From Chionis minor (Eukaryota > Chordata > Aves > Charadriiformes > Chionididae), in contig VZSF01006578.1 in assembly GCA_013398295.1 (NCBI GenBank), forward strand, positions 1 through 64,000: a stretch of DNA of 64,000 bases, given 5' to 3'. Both the position numbers and the translations under genes were made by a program. The notes under the pieces are model-generated. The model had not been told where the DNA came from and made no database searches. It saw only the letters and a list, made by a program, of their open reading frames with translations. Positions within the stretch are counted from its first letter, which is position 1. Each line of letters starts with the position of its first letter. Positions 1 through 12,297 of the stretch are shown in pieces.

Positions 1-26
1 ACTCTAACCATTCTAACCATTCTATG
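1..26 (+). mobile_element. Possible end of a CR1 3' tail cut by the window edge
   Basis: The first bases contain AACCATTCTAACCATTCTATG, close to the terminal octamer repeat of avian CR1 elements; the intact copy at 17908-18762 ends in AACCATTCTATGATTCTATG. If this is right, the body of the element lies upstream of the window on the plus strand. Only about 25 bases are visible, so chance similarity cannot be excluded. Confidence 0.3.
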
Positions 27-640
27 TGAATACGCAAGTGAATTTGCACAAACCAGACAAAAGCCGCAAGCATCTTTTTTTTCTGGGCTGACTTACCTGC
101 CTGCAGCTGCCCTCCTCTGCTTTGTGCAGGTGCAAAGCTGTGATAAAGCAGCTTAAACTGGCACCGCCACCCCCAACTTGCTCTTTCGCAGCAACCTCAG
201 CTGTACTCACGCATTGCTTTGGGGCAGCCTGCGTACGCTCCTCTTATCCTTGCCGGTGCTGGAGGAATTGAGAAAACAACAGGGTGGCTTTGGTACCAGC
301 TACAAGACAAGGCACAAGGCAGGATTCAGGCGGTGGTGACTCTTGCCTTGGCAATGGCAGCACCCACCCCCACCACAACTTTAGAACCCTCAGTATGATC
401 TTCCTGACTCTTCTTTCTTTCATGTGCGAGGAGCAGCTGTGCACGGGCTGGTAGCAAATTCAGCAGAGATACAGCACCCGCACGGTGGGCAGCGGGGGTC
501 CCCACCGGCTCAAAACCGTGAGAGCACCACTGGCCGAGTCTTTTTGAGGAAAACTTCAAGGCCAACCTTAAACAAGTCATATTCTTTGCTTCCTGTGCTC
601 AGAACTGTTTCGCGGAGCTGTGGGTAGGTTGAGAGGACTT
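27..640. other. GC- and CpG-richer patch without an identifiable gene
   Basis: This stretch is visibly richer in G+C and in CpG dinucleotides than the following 15 kb, notably around 180-260 and 420-620. Read on the minus strand it has a pyrimidine-rich acceptor just above 258 and donor-like sites below 211 (GTGAGT) and below 97 (GTAAGT). All three frames between the acceptor at 258 and the donor at 97 hit a stop, so a 162-base exon there would be noncoding. It could be a noncoding-RNA exon, a weak CpG-island-like regulatory region, or nothing. No protein family is recognisable in the short open frames. Confidence 0.3.
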
Positions 641-2475
641 GATCTTCATCATGAAAAGGAATGTGCAATGGAGTCAGATCTTAGTACTGAAATTCTGACA
701 AAAAAAGAGAGCCGCTGTAATTTTATGTTGAATAAAACAGAAATAGTGACTTATCTTTGTATCTACAAAGTTTAATTTTCAAGTTACATATTCACAAAGT
801 TCAAGGTACACTTGACTTCCCAGAATCTTTAAGTGTTATATTGTTTCTCTGACTCCTGGAAACTATGGAAAAGGAGTAGGTAACTGTGAAACAACATCAT
901 GCTGGAAAGCAACATTTCTGTCCTCTATGCCCTTGCCTGTGTTTCTTTCAGTGCGCCTCTGTTCCTTCAGTTATTATGCCTAACAGCAGAAAACTTGTTT
1001 TCCAGTGAGTGGAAGTGAAGGGATGCATTTCCAATAGGAAGGACAGAAGACACAACTCATAAACTGCGCCCTTTTTGTGCCCCACAGGGTTTGATCCAGT
1101 TGACTGTAAAAAGCAATTGAGGGTCAGCCCAAAGAGTCAGGGGTACTGGGCAGATGCACAGTTTGGCAGAATTCCCATTTCATGCAACGTGGGGATAAGT
1201 ACGGAGATGCAGAAAGCCCACAGGATACAGCTTTGATCTTAGAGCACTCCAGTTACTATTCTGGAGGCTCAAATTTGAAATGATCCTATTATATGTTGAA
1301 TGTCCTGCCAAAAGTCCGTTTTACTCAAACTTTTACTCAAATCTGATCAGAGGGAGCTACTTGAATCACAATCCTCTCTCTCAGATATTGTTGTGGGACA
1401 GTTGTCTGCACATTTTTATCTTTTCATCCAATACACTGAACAACTACAAGATTTGTAATCTCAAGTTCATTTATCCTACTATCAAAGTTTAAGATATTTC
1501 AATATTTCATAGTTACGTAGAGCAGGCTGAGGAAACCGCATGTACAAGTATATCTCTGACCCAGTGACCAAACATTCTGAGAGATATAAGCATGTATTTC
1601 CAGCACCACCATTTAGTAGCTCACAAATAAACTGGGAGGTTTCTTGTAAAAAACAAGTATTAAAAAAACCCTGAATATTTACCGTTCTTTCAGGTCAGGC
1701 AAATTTTTGGTGACTGAAGTACAAAACTCATGTAAAGGAAATTTCTGCTTTTAAAGCTACGGTGTTATTGCAGGGGTGCTTCTTGTTCCCCTATATTAGC
1801 TAGTGAAATGGAGATGCTGCTCAAGAGCTGGATAAAAAGACAGATGTGCAAGAGACAGCATCCCAAGACGGCATGCTGGTCTCAGATATTTACTAATGCT
1901 TCTGCTCTGGATACTCTGAGGAATGAGATTTTAGATAAACACAGAGCAAAATTATGCCCAGGGATCTTTGAAAGAAGAAGTAGGAGGTCAGCCGTAAAAG
2001 GCTAAATTCAGCTTATAATTACTCCAGTCACAGAATTTAGGAAAGAAATAGCTGTGGTAAGAAAATTTAAAGAGGTCTTCCTTTCTACTTCTTTCCAAAA
2101 TAAAATAGGTTTTCCCTGAATTCCGAGTTCCTTAACAAACAAATTCAGCAGTTTGAGAGAAAATTGCCATTTCTTCCATTTCGATACACATTTTATGTGA
2201 TCTGCAATTCCTACTTCATTTCTTATGTTGGTTGTCAGTCTTTCTCTGTGTTCTACTTGGTCCCTGCTATAAATGTCACTGTGTCAGAAACATATTTGCT
2301 GTGCTTTGTTTTTTTGAAGTAGCAGCAATATAAATTGAAGTCAGCGTGTAACATAATGTAACTGATGATAGAATCCACACTAAGAATTTAGTCCGTACAC
2401 ATGTGAGCAGAAATGTACATTTCATATCCTAACTAGAATAAAGCCATTGTGCTGCAGTGGGAACTCACTCTGCAG
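641..2475. other. AT-rich intergenic or intronic sequence, nothing recognised
   Basis: Only short open frames without family resemblance are present, the longest being 65-70 codons. An AATAAA hexamer sits at about 2436-2441, some 35 bases before the long A tract. No CR1, tRNA-like or splice-flanked open segment was recognised here. Confidence 0.6.
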
Positions 2476-2646
<171 letters not shown>

Positions 2647-2652
2647 GGGGGG

Positions 2653-5600
2653 CTAGCTCTTTTTCACCTGTCACCTTCTAAAAGGTTCAGTGAGTCAGGC
2701 ACAGCCTTAGTTTCTATTTGCAGCTCTGTAGGAAACTGCAGAAAACTTATGGCCAGGGGCTGCAAAAGGAATGTGCTACATGAAACATTACCTCCCCTGG
2801 CTGTGCATCTACCTGCCAACAGCCACAACATCCATAGCATCCCTCCGGCATACACTGGGGTCACAGGAGCTTGCAGAAAACCTCACGCAGGTATTGTGGT
2901 ACTAGTGACTGCGAATGGTTCGCTTGTTCTCTGTTTCTGTGACCGTAATTCAGGGTTTCACGCTCTGTTCCGCTGGAGTTATGCTTGAATTCGGCATATG
3001 GGATTGGGCCCTAACTGCAGTGGCAAAAAGCCCATCAAACACAGGTTATGCTGCATCCTTACCGAGTAGCACAATATTGTAGCTAAACTCATACACTTAT
3101 GAAGATCTAATCACCCATTAAATGCACTACAACTACATTGTATGACTATCCCTTGGCTTTTAGTCAAAAACTGTTGCTTTAGGTGGTTTTGGTAGAGAAT
3201 GAGCTAGCATGAAGCCACACAGAGTAAGACAGACTTGCAATTTTTAAACATCCCAGAATTCCATAATTTGCTCTTTGTTTCCCTCTACATCCATAATGAC
3301 CTAATTATTGAAAGAACTGTTGCATTGATATTTAAAGTAAGGTGTCTAACAACTCATCCAATATAACTTTAAGAAAACATTCTGTGTGCTCCTATGTAAC
3401 ACTAATGAAGAATATGGAACCAAAATAAGGAAATTCCTTTGGAATTAGCTGTACAGGAGATCCTTGATCACCAGCATTAGTTCTTTTTCCTTTGGCTGGT
3501 TCCATGCTAGTCACCATATAACAACATTTCTTTAAATTTCCAGTTGCCTTCATCCTCCCTCAAGTTTCTTTAGTGCTTTCACTGGCCCGTAATGGACCCA
3601 TTTCTGTTGAGGGTTTATTCTCTGTTCCTTTTAATTTTGGAACCATGCAGTGTTCAGGGACCATTCAGAGTCAAGGGGGCAGCCTTGTCACATTCAGTGG
3701 CTGAATCCCAGGACACTGACACTGGTGACCCAACTGCCTAGCAGAACATGCTGACGGGTTCCTTGGTTATTGCAATATTACTGCATGACATCTCTGTCTC
3801 ACTGCTTCCTCCTTTTTTGCTGTGCTATGAAGAGAACTATCACAATACAATGGCACACACTACTTAACCTCTTTGTAACCTATTTGCCCTGAATAATAGA
3901 ATCTTTACAATTTTGCTCTTTTGGCCTGTGGAGGAAGGGTTCAGTGGTGGAAGGGTGACATTTAGACCATCAGCGGGAGGCTAACCAATGTGTCCTTTGT
4001 CCCTGTGAAATTTTTCCTTTTCATACACACATCAGAAAAATAATTTCATCCTGGAGTGAGAAGCAGATGCTGGTAATGTTCACAATTATGATGCATGTCA
4101 GGTCATGTGCTGTCTAGTTGATTGGCACATCTCACAGCTGGCAGAGACCAGAACTGTTTGAAAGGCGAGATGGGGGTTGTTGTCAGCAGTTCTTCACCGC
4201 TGCATTGGCAGCCGCGGGAGCTCTACCACCAGGCACCGTTCTGACAGATGCGTTTTGGCCTCACCTATGTAATCTTTCAGTCTTGGTCAAAATAAACATT
4301 TCCACAGTACTGGATGAATAGAGAAAAATAAACCAGCATTTTTTCCCTATGGAGGAAACGGGGACAGGAGACAAGAAGCAGCTTCTATTTTACCTGATGC
4401 GCAGCTCACACCACGCACACCGTTCCCAGAAGCCTGTGCCGTGTTGTTGACCACAGGAAAGCAGCATTCCTCTCCAGGGTTGCTTCAGCTTGTCACAACC
4501 AGCCTCTTTCTTTCCTATAGATGAGAGGAAAAAAGAAACAATTTAATGTTTGACACCTCTTGAGTTCCCAATACATTTTTTTCATGTTGAGCTTTAATAG
4601 CCGCAGCAGTAAGGGATATGGAAATGCATGACATGTATTAGATACACACCATAGAAACACCTGACTTTTAAAAACTGACAAACCACAGATAGAGTTGTTA
4701 ATAACGATGTGTGTCTTTCTATTTTTTTCTGTTTAGCTACAGTAAAACTAAAAGGCATTGCACACCTATAACTGCTCCAAATCTGCTTCTCCTATTTCTC
4801 TTTCCATCTCATACTTTTCAGCATGAATACATTGGATCTTTCAGGATTTCAAAACCCTATACCTCTCAGAGGCATTTTATATATAGATGCAGAGTTATAT
4901 ACATTGTGTGTAACTTGTTTCTTCAATAGTTGGTAGTTCATCTCCATTTCTGTCACTCACTGGCCCATGCTAATATAAAACAAGAAATGATTCCTATCAA
5001 TAATCAGAGAGCTAAAAATGATAAGACAGTTGTTCTTAACAAGACATTTTTATCCTATGGAACACCTGTGGCATGAGTTTGGTTTAATGGCAGAAAAGAC
5101 AATTCTAGGTCACTTCAGTCTTCAAAACACAGCACAAGAATAAAAGTCTAGGTTTATCAAAACCAAAGCCATAAAGCACATACATTTTATTGCTTAACAC
5201 TAATTTCTTTTTTTTTTCATAACCCAAACTCAATACCAGTTTGGGCACAGCTGCACACAAACCCCAAAATAAATATTGATAATTTAAGTCTACATACCTA
5301 GAGTCCCTCTTCACTTCTTTGCAACCTACAGTGTACAGCTCTGCTGTAAGAGACCAGAGAAAAAAAGCCTGAATATTCAAAGATGCAGGAGTTGAACAGA
5401 GCAATGCAACAGCCTCTCAGACTTAGGTGCATCTGGCAGTACAGTCAGTCCTTCCACTCATACTTAACCAGAAATATTAAGTATTCATTCACACAGCAGG
5501 AAACTTTTTCTGAAAGGTATCATATTTTGCTCTACAATTACCTAATCTGCAATAGAAAAAAGAAGATACGTTAACTTCTGCACCTGATAAAGTCAATTGA

Positions 5601-6599
5601 CTTCAAAGGGCTTGGGACTTTACCCAGAATTTTCAAAAATGTTTTGGATAATATAAAACTGAGTTTAAGTCAACATTAGATAAAAGTCTCAAAAATACCG
5701 GTCTAATTCTGTAAAATTTTCACCTTTAATGATGGTACTGATTTTAGTAATTCTTCCCATGTGAACGGCAGGATTGAGGATAAGCAGATGTTGAATAATG
5801 CATAGCTAGAAGTGTTATCTATTCTAATAAGATGGAAGTTCACCAAATTGATCTACAAACACTGGAATTAAATTTAATGATCTTTCAGAGAATAGAACTT
5901 TCCTACCATGTATACTATAATTATATTTTCTAAACCACGTGTGGTTGGAAATTTCGGTACAATAACTGTAAAGAGCCTAGTAAGAATATGATAAACCCAA
6001 GGCACATGAAATATTAGGTAGTGTTCTCATGCTTTGGAACAGGTTAATATTTTCTATATCCAAATATCAAAGGAAGAGAAATTCAGTTTGGATCAAAGCT
6101 CAGCTTACCTTATGTAATTTGTATTCCAGTGTCTGTCAATGGGAAACTTGCCTCAGTAAAGACAAAAGGTGAAATCTGATACCTAGCACATATCTAACAC
6201 AGAGCACAATCGCCTAAAATTAGGAAATGCAACATCAAAATTATAAATATTCCACTCCCAAAAGAGAATCAGTAATGTTGTTCTATGTGTCTATGGAAAG
6301 ACCTTCTTTAGAGGTGGATTCAAAGGAAACTCAACGGAGAATTAGGAAACTGGCAGTTCACAAAGCTATTTAGAGACTGCTGAAAGGAAAATACACAAAT
6401 ACTCCAGGGAGTAGAAGTAAAAAATCCCACAGGTTTTCCTAATGAAGTGAGGCTGTCTGTCATTTCTTCTATGACATAAAATGGTCAATTATTTATTATA
6501 TAATAATTTATATATTTTATAATAATTATGACCCACAATCAGCTGAAACACTGAAACATGCTCCTTCCTTGGAAGAGTCTATATGGCCAAAGGTTAATA
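2653..6599. other. AT-rich sequence, nothing recognised
   Basis: There is no coding sequence, CR1 remnant or RNA gene that I can support. A strong acceptor-like tract ends at 4735 (a T-rich run, then TTTAG) but has no convincing downstream donor. A very AT-rich, partly self-complementary stretch lies at 6488-6530. Confidence 0.55.
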
Positions 6600-6712
6600 T
6601 CCACTCTTAAAAGAGATATAGATTTAATTCTGAAATGGCAGAAAAAGGATTTGAACTAGAATTTGTCACTTTCTAAATAAGTATTCCAACCACTAGGCTA
6701 CCAACCCAAACG
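6600..6712 (-). mobile_element. tRNA-derived SINE fragment (MIR/ancient amniote SINE type)
   Basis: On the minus strand, bases 6700-6690 read TAGCCTAGTGG, a perfect match to the RNA polymerase III A-box consensus TRGCNNAGTGG. Bases 6657-6647 read AGTTCAAATCC, one mismatch from the B-box consensus GGTTCRANYCC. The 32-base gap between the boxes is normal for a tRNA promoter. CTGCCA follows the B box, as in MIR-like elements. The arms do not fold into a good tRNA cloverleaf, so this is a decayed SINE head rather than a tRNA gene. A T5 run directly after the B box would stop Pol III early, so activity is unlikely. Which SINE family it belongs to is uncertain. Confidence 0.55.
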
Positions 6713-9540
6713 GAGACTTCCTTTTTTCAGCCATATTTTAAGTTGAAATTAAATTTAAAAGAACAGCCCAAGCGACATTTGTGGGGCAGAAACCTCTTTG
6801 CTGCTCACTAGGCATCCTCCTAATAGTTCACGTTAAATTGTTTTTCTCAGGGAGTTTTGAGCGGAGATACTGACTGGATCTGGATCCTGACTGAGCTTAG
6901 GTGTGAGCCAGGTGCCAAGCTAGGTGTCTGCACACTAAGCCCCTGATTTTGCTGGCTTCCAGTGAAAACTCAGAAAGAACTTCAGGATTTTCAGCTCAGC
7001 CCTGTAAGTACTTATTCTTGCAAGCAAGGGATTTGTGGAAACAGTCCCTTAACTTTTCATGTTCCAAGTTTCACATGCCAGAAAAATTTAATAGACTGTT
7101 CTGTGGTTTTGAAATCGTGCTGAATAGAGACTTAGTGCCAGCAGTTTTTAAATAATTTCCTTCACTATTAGACATAACAGGGCAGTGGAAGTTTGAACTA
7201 AAACTTGCTTCCTTGATTAAATATTATCCCCCTGCCATTTTGACCTACAACCTATAAAGAAAGCTCTAGAGTATATGCTTAAGCATACATATAGTCCCAC
7301 TAACTCCTCTGAGTATAATGAGAAAGCTGAATGAGAGTTTATGTTTCTTTAAGTTATTATTTTAACATTGTTCAGCAGGACCGAACAATTAAACATTTAT
7401 TTGGAGTGATACATTGAAGACATTGTGCCCAATCACATGTTTTTTTCAGCAGAGGAGAATTCTGTTTGCTTAATGGCAAATTCTGGATTTCCACAGACAT
7501 TGGAATTGCTCAAGTGACATGGATATATAAGAAACTGTGGAGTGTCTGGAAAGTTGAAATTAAAAAAAAATCACTATGTGTTGACATACAAACAACTTCA
7601 CATTTAAGTTTTCATTATTAAAGATCCTCTTTGTTACTTGGGAGCATTTTAATGTCTGAGAGGATAGAGAAAAATGCTTGTAGTCCCAACATTTCCATAG
7701 GTCCAGTAACTGATATTCACTAACTGTTATTTAAAGCGTGGCCTCTTTTTTTTCTTTTTTTCACCCTGGGGAATCAGTTATCCATTTACAAAAGTGTATA
7801 GCATCACATGATCAATCCTCTACCCCATCCCAGAAATTATGCATACCAAAAGTCCATCATCTAATTACTTAGAAATAGCACATATACCTGCCAAAGGTAT
7901 GTTGTATACCAGTGACATAATAGAAGAGAAAATACTATGATTTTAGGTTTTGACATATAACATTTGACCAAGTTACCACTTGTAACTTGTGAAATTATTG
8001 CACAGAATTTCATTCAGAAGTACTACATTAAACCACATGCTAGTGATACAGCTGTCAAAAACCTAGGGTTAAATGCATTTTTTTAAACCATTTGGTCTTT
8101 CCTTCATCAAGAAGATCATACAAAAGCAAATTGAAAAATCATACTGTTATGCTTAGTCATTAAGAAATAACAAAAGATCCAGTTGCTGTCAGTTTTTAGA
8201 AGATTTGGTTCCTGGTCTAAGGAAGTAAATCTTTGTTTTCCCAAGAAATCAAACTAATCATTTGCACTGCGCATTTTATATGTAATTACAAAATAGTCCT
8301 TTCCGTGTCATACAACTAACTGTAGACAAAACTCATTTTTTTATTAAATGCTCTAGAACGCTCTCCAAATCAAACATTTTTTTTGTGTCCAAGTGGCAAA
8401 CCTAGGTGGTATGTTGCAGCTGAACATAAAATGAATCATCAGTTCAACTCAAAGCCAAATTTCCTTGAACTATTGATACTGACCAAGTAGCTGTTTAGCA
8501 GCAGGAAAAATGCATCTTCAGAATCATTTTTAAAAAAATGGTTGTCATATTTAAATAGGATTCTTCTCCTCTCACTATCTCACTTGAGCTTGGGAAAGTT
8601 AGGCTGTTCCTGCCAATTTTGCCTCAGTGACTCATTATAAGCTTTTTTGGATTTTGGTGTTTGTGTGGTTTTTATGTTCCATGGTAGTGTGCCATTTTGA
8701 GAGCACAGATTGTATTTTTATTAATAAAACAGGATGTATGGAGCCCTTCAGTCACATAGAATTACTCAGTGCCCCTCTGGTCTTATTCAAAAACCTAAAA
8801 AGAAATGTTAAAAAAGAGGGGCTCCATCAAGAAAGCAATTAAATTGGGTTAATTGACATGATTCTGGACTCAAAAGTGTTCACTTGGCTCCGAGTCCTAT
8901 GTTTAATGAAGTATTTGTTTGCACAATCCATCTGTGTGTAAGTGCTTGAGAAAAAAAAAATAGACAGAAAGTATAAACAAAGCTTTTAATAGATCCATTA
9001 ACAAATAGATAAGTTGACATTTATCTTTGATATGTCAACTACAGATGAATCTCATTATTACATTAACACATTTCCCCATAAATTTCCCTTGGGCACATAG
9101 GGTTTTTTACTGCACTTGTCTTAGACCCAGCCTGTCATTAACTGTTCACTTTCCAGCTGGGGAAACAGCAATTCCTACAGCTTCCTCTAAGAAGAAGAAG
9201 TTTTCTCTCATCCTCTCATGTCTATTGGTAGGATGCCCTAATGTCATCGCAAAAACTGTTATCCTTGGGGATGACTATGGAAGGAACAAATTCCCATCTT
9301 AGCCAAACAAATGAATGCTTCATCTTCTCAGTTGTATGTACAAATATATTCTGCTGCTGCATTCTGCTGTGTCCATGCACGGTCAAAACCTATATAAAGT
9401 AGTTTCCTTGCAATATATATATTTATGTGGAATATGCAAAAGACACCTAGGAGGGCACATTTTCTGTATTGTCACAGTACCTCACAACTGCAGGCTTTCA
9501 CTAGCCCTTTCAATTCCCAAAGTCCTTCTCTGCTTTGCAG
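6713..9540. other. AT-rich sequence, nothing recognised
   Basis: Only short, unrelated open frames occur (for example 91 codons at 9027-9302 and 93 codons at 9315-9596), with no family resemblance and no supporting initiation or splice context beyond the weak microexon candidate at 9541. Confidence 0.55.
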
Positions 9541-9578
9541 GCACTTGGGATTCCTGCAGTAGCTTTCTCAGACAGCAG
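9541..9578 (+). other. Weak candidate microexon (38 bp)
   Basis: A pyrimidine-rich acceptor (TCTCTGCTTTGCAG) ends at 9540, and a moderate donor (CAG then GTGAAA) begins at 9579. The enclosed 38 bases can encode TWDSCSSFLRQQ, entering with two bases of a split codon and leaving in phase 0. Short segments with this signal quality arise often by chance in 64 kb, and no protein family is recognised. Confidence 0.1.
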
Positions 9579-12245
9579 GTGAAAGAACCTAGATAAAATT
9601 AATAATTTATAACTTCCCCTCTACTTTTCCTCATTTTCAGAAATCATGTACCCTTTTATTCCACTGAAGTGCACACATTCATTGCAAAGTGGAACTGAGG
9701 CTACGTTCACACAGCACTTCTCACGTAACTTTTTGGTTGCAGGCTGATGTGCACTTTTTGCCTTCAGGTGGTTAGTCCAAACATAAATTTCAATATTAGC
9801 CATTCTTCTGGGAGTTTATGCCCCAGAGCTAAGGATTTTTTCATCCTCTTGGTTCATGATGTGTGTCAGTCAAATCTTTAAAACTCCTGCAGAGCGATGT
9901 TCTCCATTGCAATACCTCTATCCTTTTCCTTATGCAAGCGTTTATCTTACCTTGTACACTTTTCCACAGTGTATATAGCTTAATGCACAGTTCTGTGACC
10001 CAAAGTGGAGCTCTGCATGCCTTTTGCCTAGTAATTGGGTTCCCTTTTGCATGTACCCTTCACTTTCCACAGTCTAAGCATGGTCTGGGTGACTTCCCTT
10101 ACTTCACAAACACCAGTCATTTTTTGCATTGGTTTAATACTGAGTCACCTAGGGGTGTGTTTTGTCCGGCATCCCAGGGAAGGTCTTTTCCCTATCGGGC
10201 ATTCATTAAACCCTCACCTGTAAGTTGTGAGACTTCCATCCAAACTCCTCAGTGGGTAGCGTGCCAAGAACGTTTGTGTAGCTGAGCAGCAAGTACAGAC
10301 ACATCCATCCAAACAACAACTTACTCAGCTCTTCTGGAATATCCTGAAATGGGTAACCAACCTTGGCTTAAATAACGCTATACATTAATCTTCCTGTTGA
10401 CAAGGCAGTTCCAGTGAGCCTTGACTCAGCTAACTCCACTCTTCGCCATTCTCTTCAAGCCAAAGCATGTTTTTCAGCAGAGAAACCTCTTCTGCGATAC
10501 ACTAGTAGAGACGGAGAATGTTTTTATGGCTAGATTTAGAGCAATCTCTCTGATTTAAAGTGTTTATAGGTTTATGTAAGGCCTATATGCCATGAATGTG
10601 TTTTTAAATGTATCATACTGCACAGCAAGGTTAGTACAGGTGTTCTGCAAAGCTAATTCTGCCGTGGGATATGGAACGTACATATTGGACTTGGCTTCGT
10701 TCAGCAGAAAACAGGATTTTACATGGGTTTCGTAGCTTTCTGCTTTTTACATATATTCTGTGTAGGTACATGAGCTATAGCTGAGCTGAGCTGGCTTCAC
10801 ACACACTAGCCAGCAGCAGTAAGGAATGTGAGACCCAGCCCAGCAGCACATGAGGCAGGATCAAGGCTGGAAGCGGTACAGCAGTGCTGTGCAAATGGCT
10901 TTTGTGCCAGTAAGTATGCTGGTAAAACGCTGCACTGTACATCGTTATCTATTCAAATCCACATCTACTCAAGGAGATCTGCACCAGGCTCCAGTGCTCA
11001 GAGATGACATATCCTTACAGAGATAATTTAATCTGTTCTCCCACTGCCTGTAAAATAAAAGTGGAAGTGGTTGTATACAGGCAGTACAAAACACAGGACC
11101 AGAGCAAAATGGTTTGAGTAGAGAGAGAAAAATGAAAATTACACTTGCTAATGGAGAACAATCTACTAGCACTGACTGTTTAATCAAAATAAATAACCTA
11201 ATCAAACTAAATAAATGTAATAAGCAATTTTTTTTAAGTTTTGTATGAAAATCCAAATCTAGTCTCTTTTCCCCAGTGTGTCTTCATTTGCAAGTTAGAT
11301 GTTTACTGTTCCCTGGGGTGGTTTTTTTCCCCCATAATTATTACATTGAACTAAGTATTATCCTTTTAACATACAATGCCAAAGTATACACCACTTAACT
11401 ACTTGATAATGCATACTATGTATCTTCAAATAACATGGCAATGACAATTATTGCACTGAAAGTAAAGCAGAAATACTAAAATGTTACCTATTTTTCTAAA
11501 GAATGCTCAACTTGCAACTACACAAAGGACTATACATAGAATTTCCATTACGCAAAAATATGCTGTTGGACGACACAGAGTGTATGTGTACACATACACA
11601 CACAGAGAAGAATAACAATTAGAAATGCTGATATTTGTCTAACCTCCCAACCTTTTAGTACTTTTCCATTGATGCATTGTAAAAAAATAGCATAATTTGG
11701 AACATTCTCAATGAGAAGTTCTCCTGGGGCTTTTGAAATTGTGTGATGTATAGCCTTTAGGCTACATTTTCCTTTGAAAAAAAAGTTCTATTACATCAAA
11801 CTTTTCACTTCTAAACAAGATTGATATGCTCAGGTAAATTACACATTATTATAAGATGGTCACTATCTTCTAGCATTTTTATTTCAATATTTAAGGCACC
11901 AAACAAAATGTTCAACTTTGTTAATACCAGTTTTGGCTACAGACTACTAATATGCACTTGTTAAACCTTTTCAAAGAAAATTTGAAAAGCAACACCAAAT
12001 AAATGCAGAGGGTTTTTCAATTTTCAAAATCCTATTTTTGCTCTGGTATAGAAAAAAAGTGGACCAGATTTATCTCTACTTTTGTTTCACTGAGACCAAA
12101 GGAAATTACGTCACAGCCGAATTGAGCTCAGATTGATCGAATCTGTAACACAACATAGCATCCATGCACACCTTCACAAGTATACTGAAAACTGATTGTT
12201 CCACTTCTGTGCCGGATTATGGATCTGACCCTGATGTAGTCATAA
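9579..12245. other. AT-rich sequence, nothing recognised
   Basis: A 140-codon open frame at 9863-10285 (+) is the longest here apart from CR1 and poly-A frames. It has no domain, signal or family resemblance and is probably random. A GC-richer patch at 10780-10930 contains short direct repeats of GAGCT and CAGCA. Confidence 0.5.
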
Positions 12246-12297
12246 CAAAAAAAAACCCCCACAAACAAAACAAAACAAAAAAAAGAAACAAAAAACA
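12246..12297 (+). repeat. A-rich/ACAAA low-complexity tract
   Basis: This is a low-complexity stretch of A runs broken by C, with the repeated unit CAAAA near its centre. Confidence 0.9.

Noticed and set aside
6647..6700. A functional tRNA gene on the minus strand
   Set aside because: The A and B boxes are present but the arms do not pair as a cloverleaf and a T5 stop follows the B box, so it is a SINE remnant.
9863..10285. 140-codon plus-strand open frame
   Set aside because: No domain, signal peptide or splice context, and its composition is typical of random AT-rich translation; length alone is not exceptional for 64 kb in six frames.
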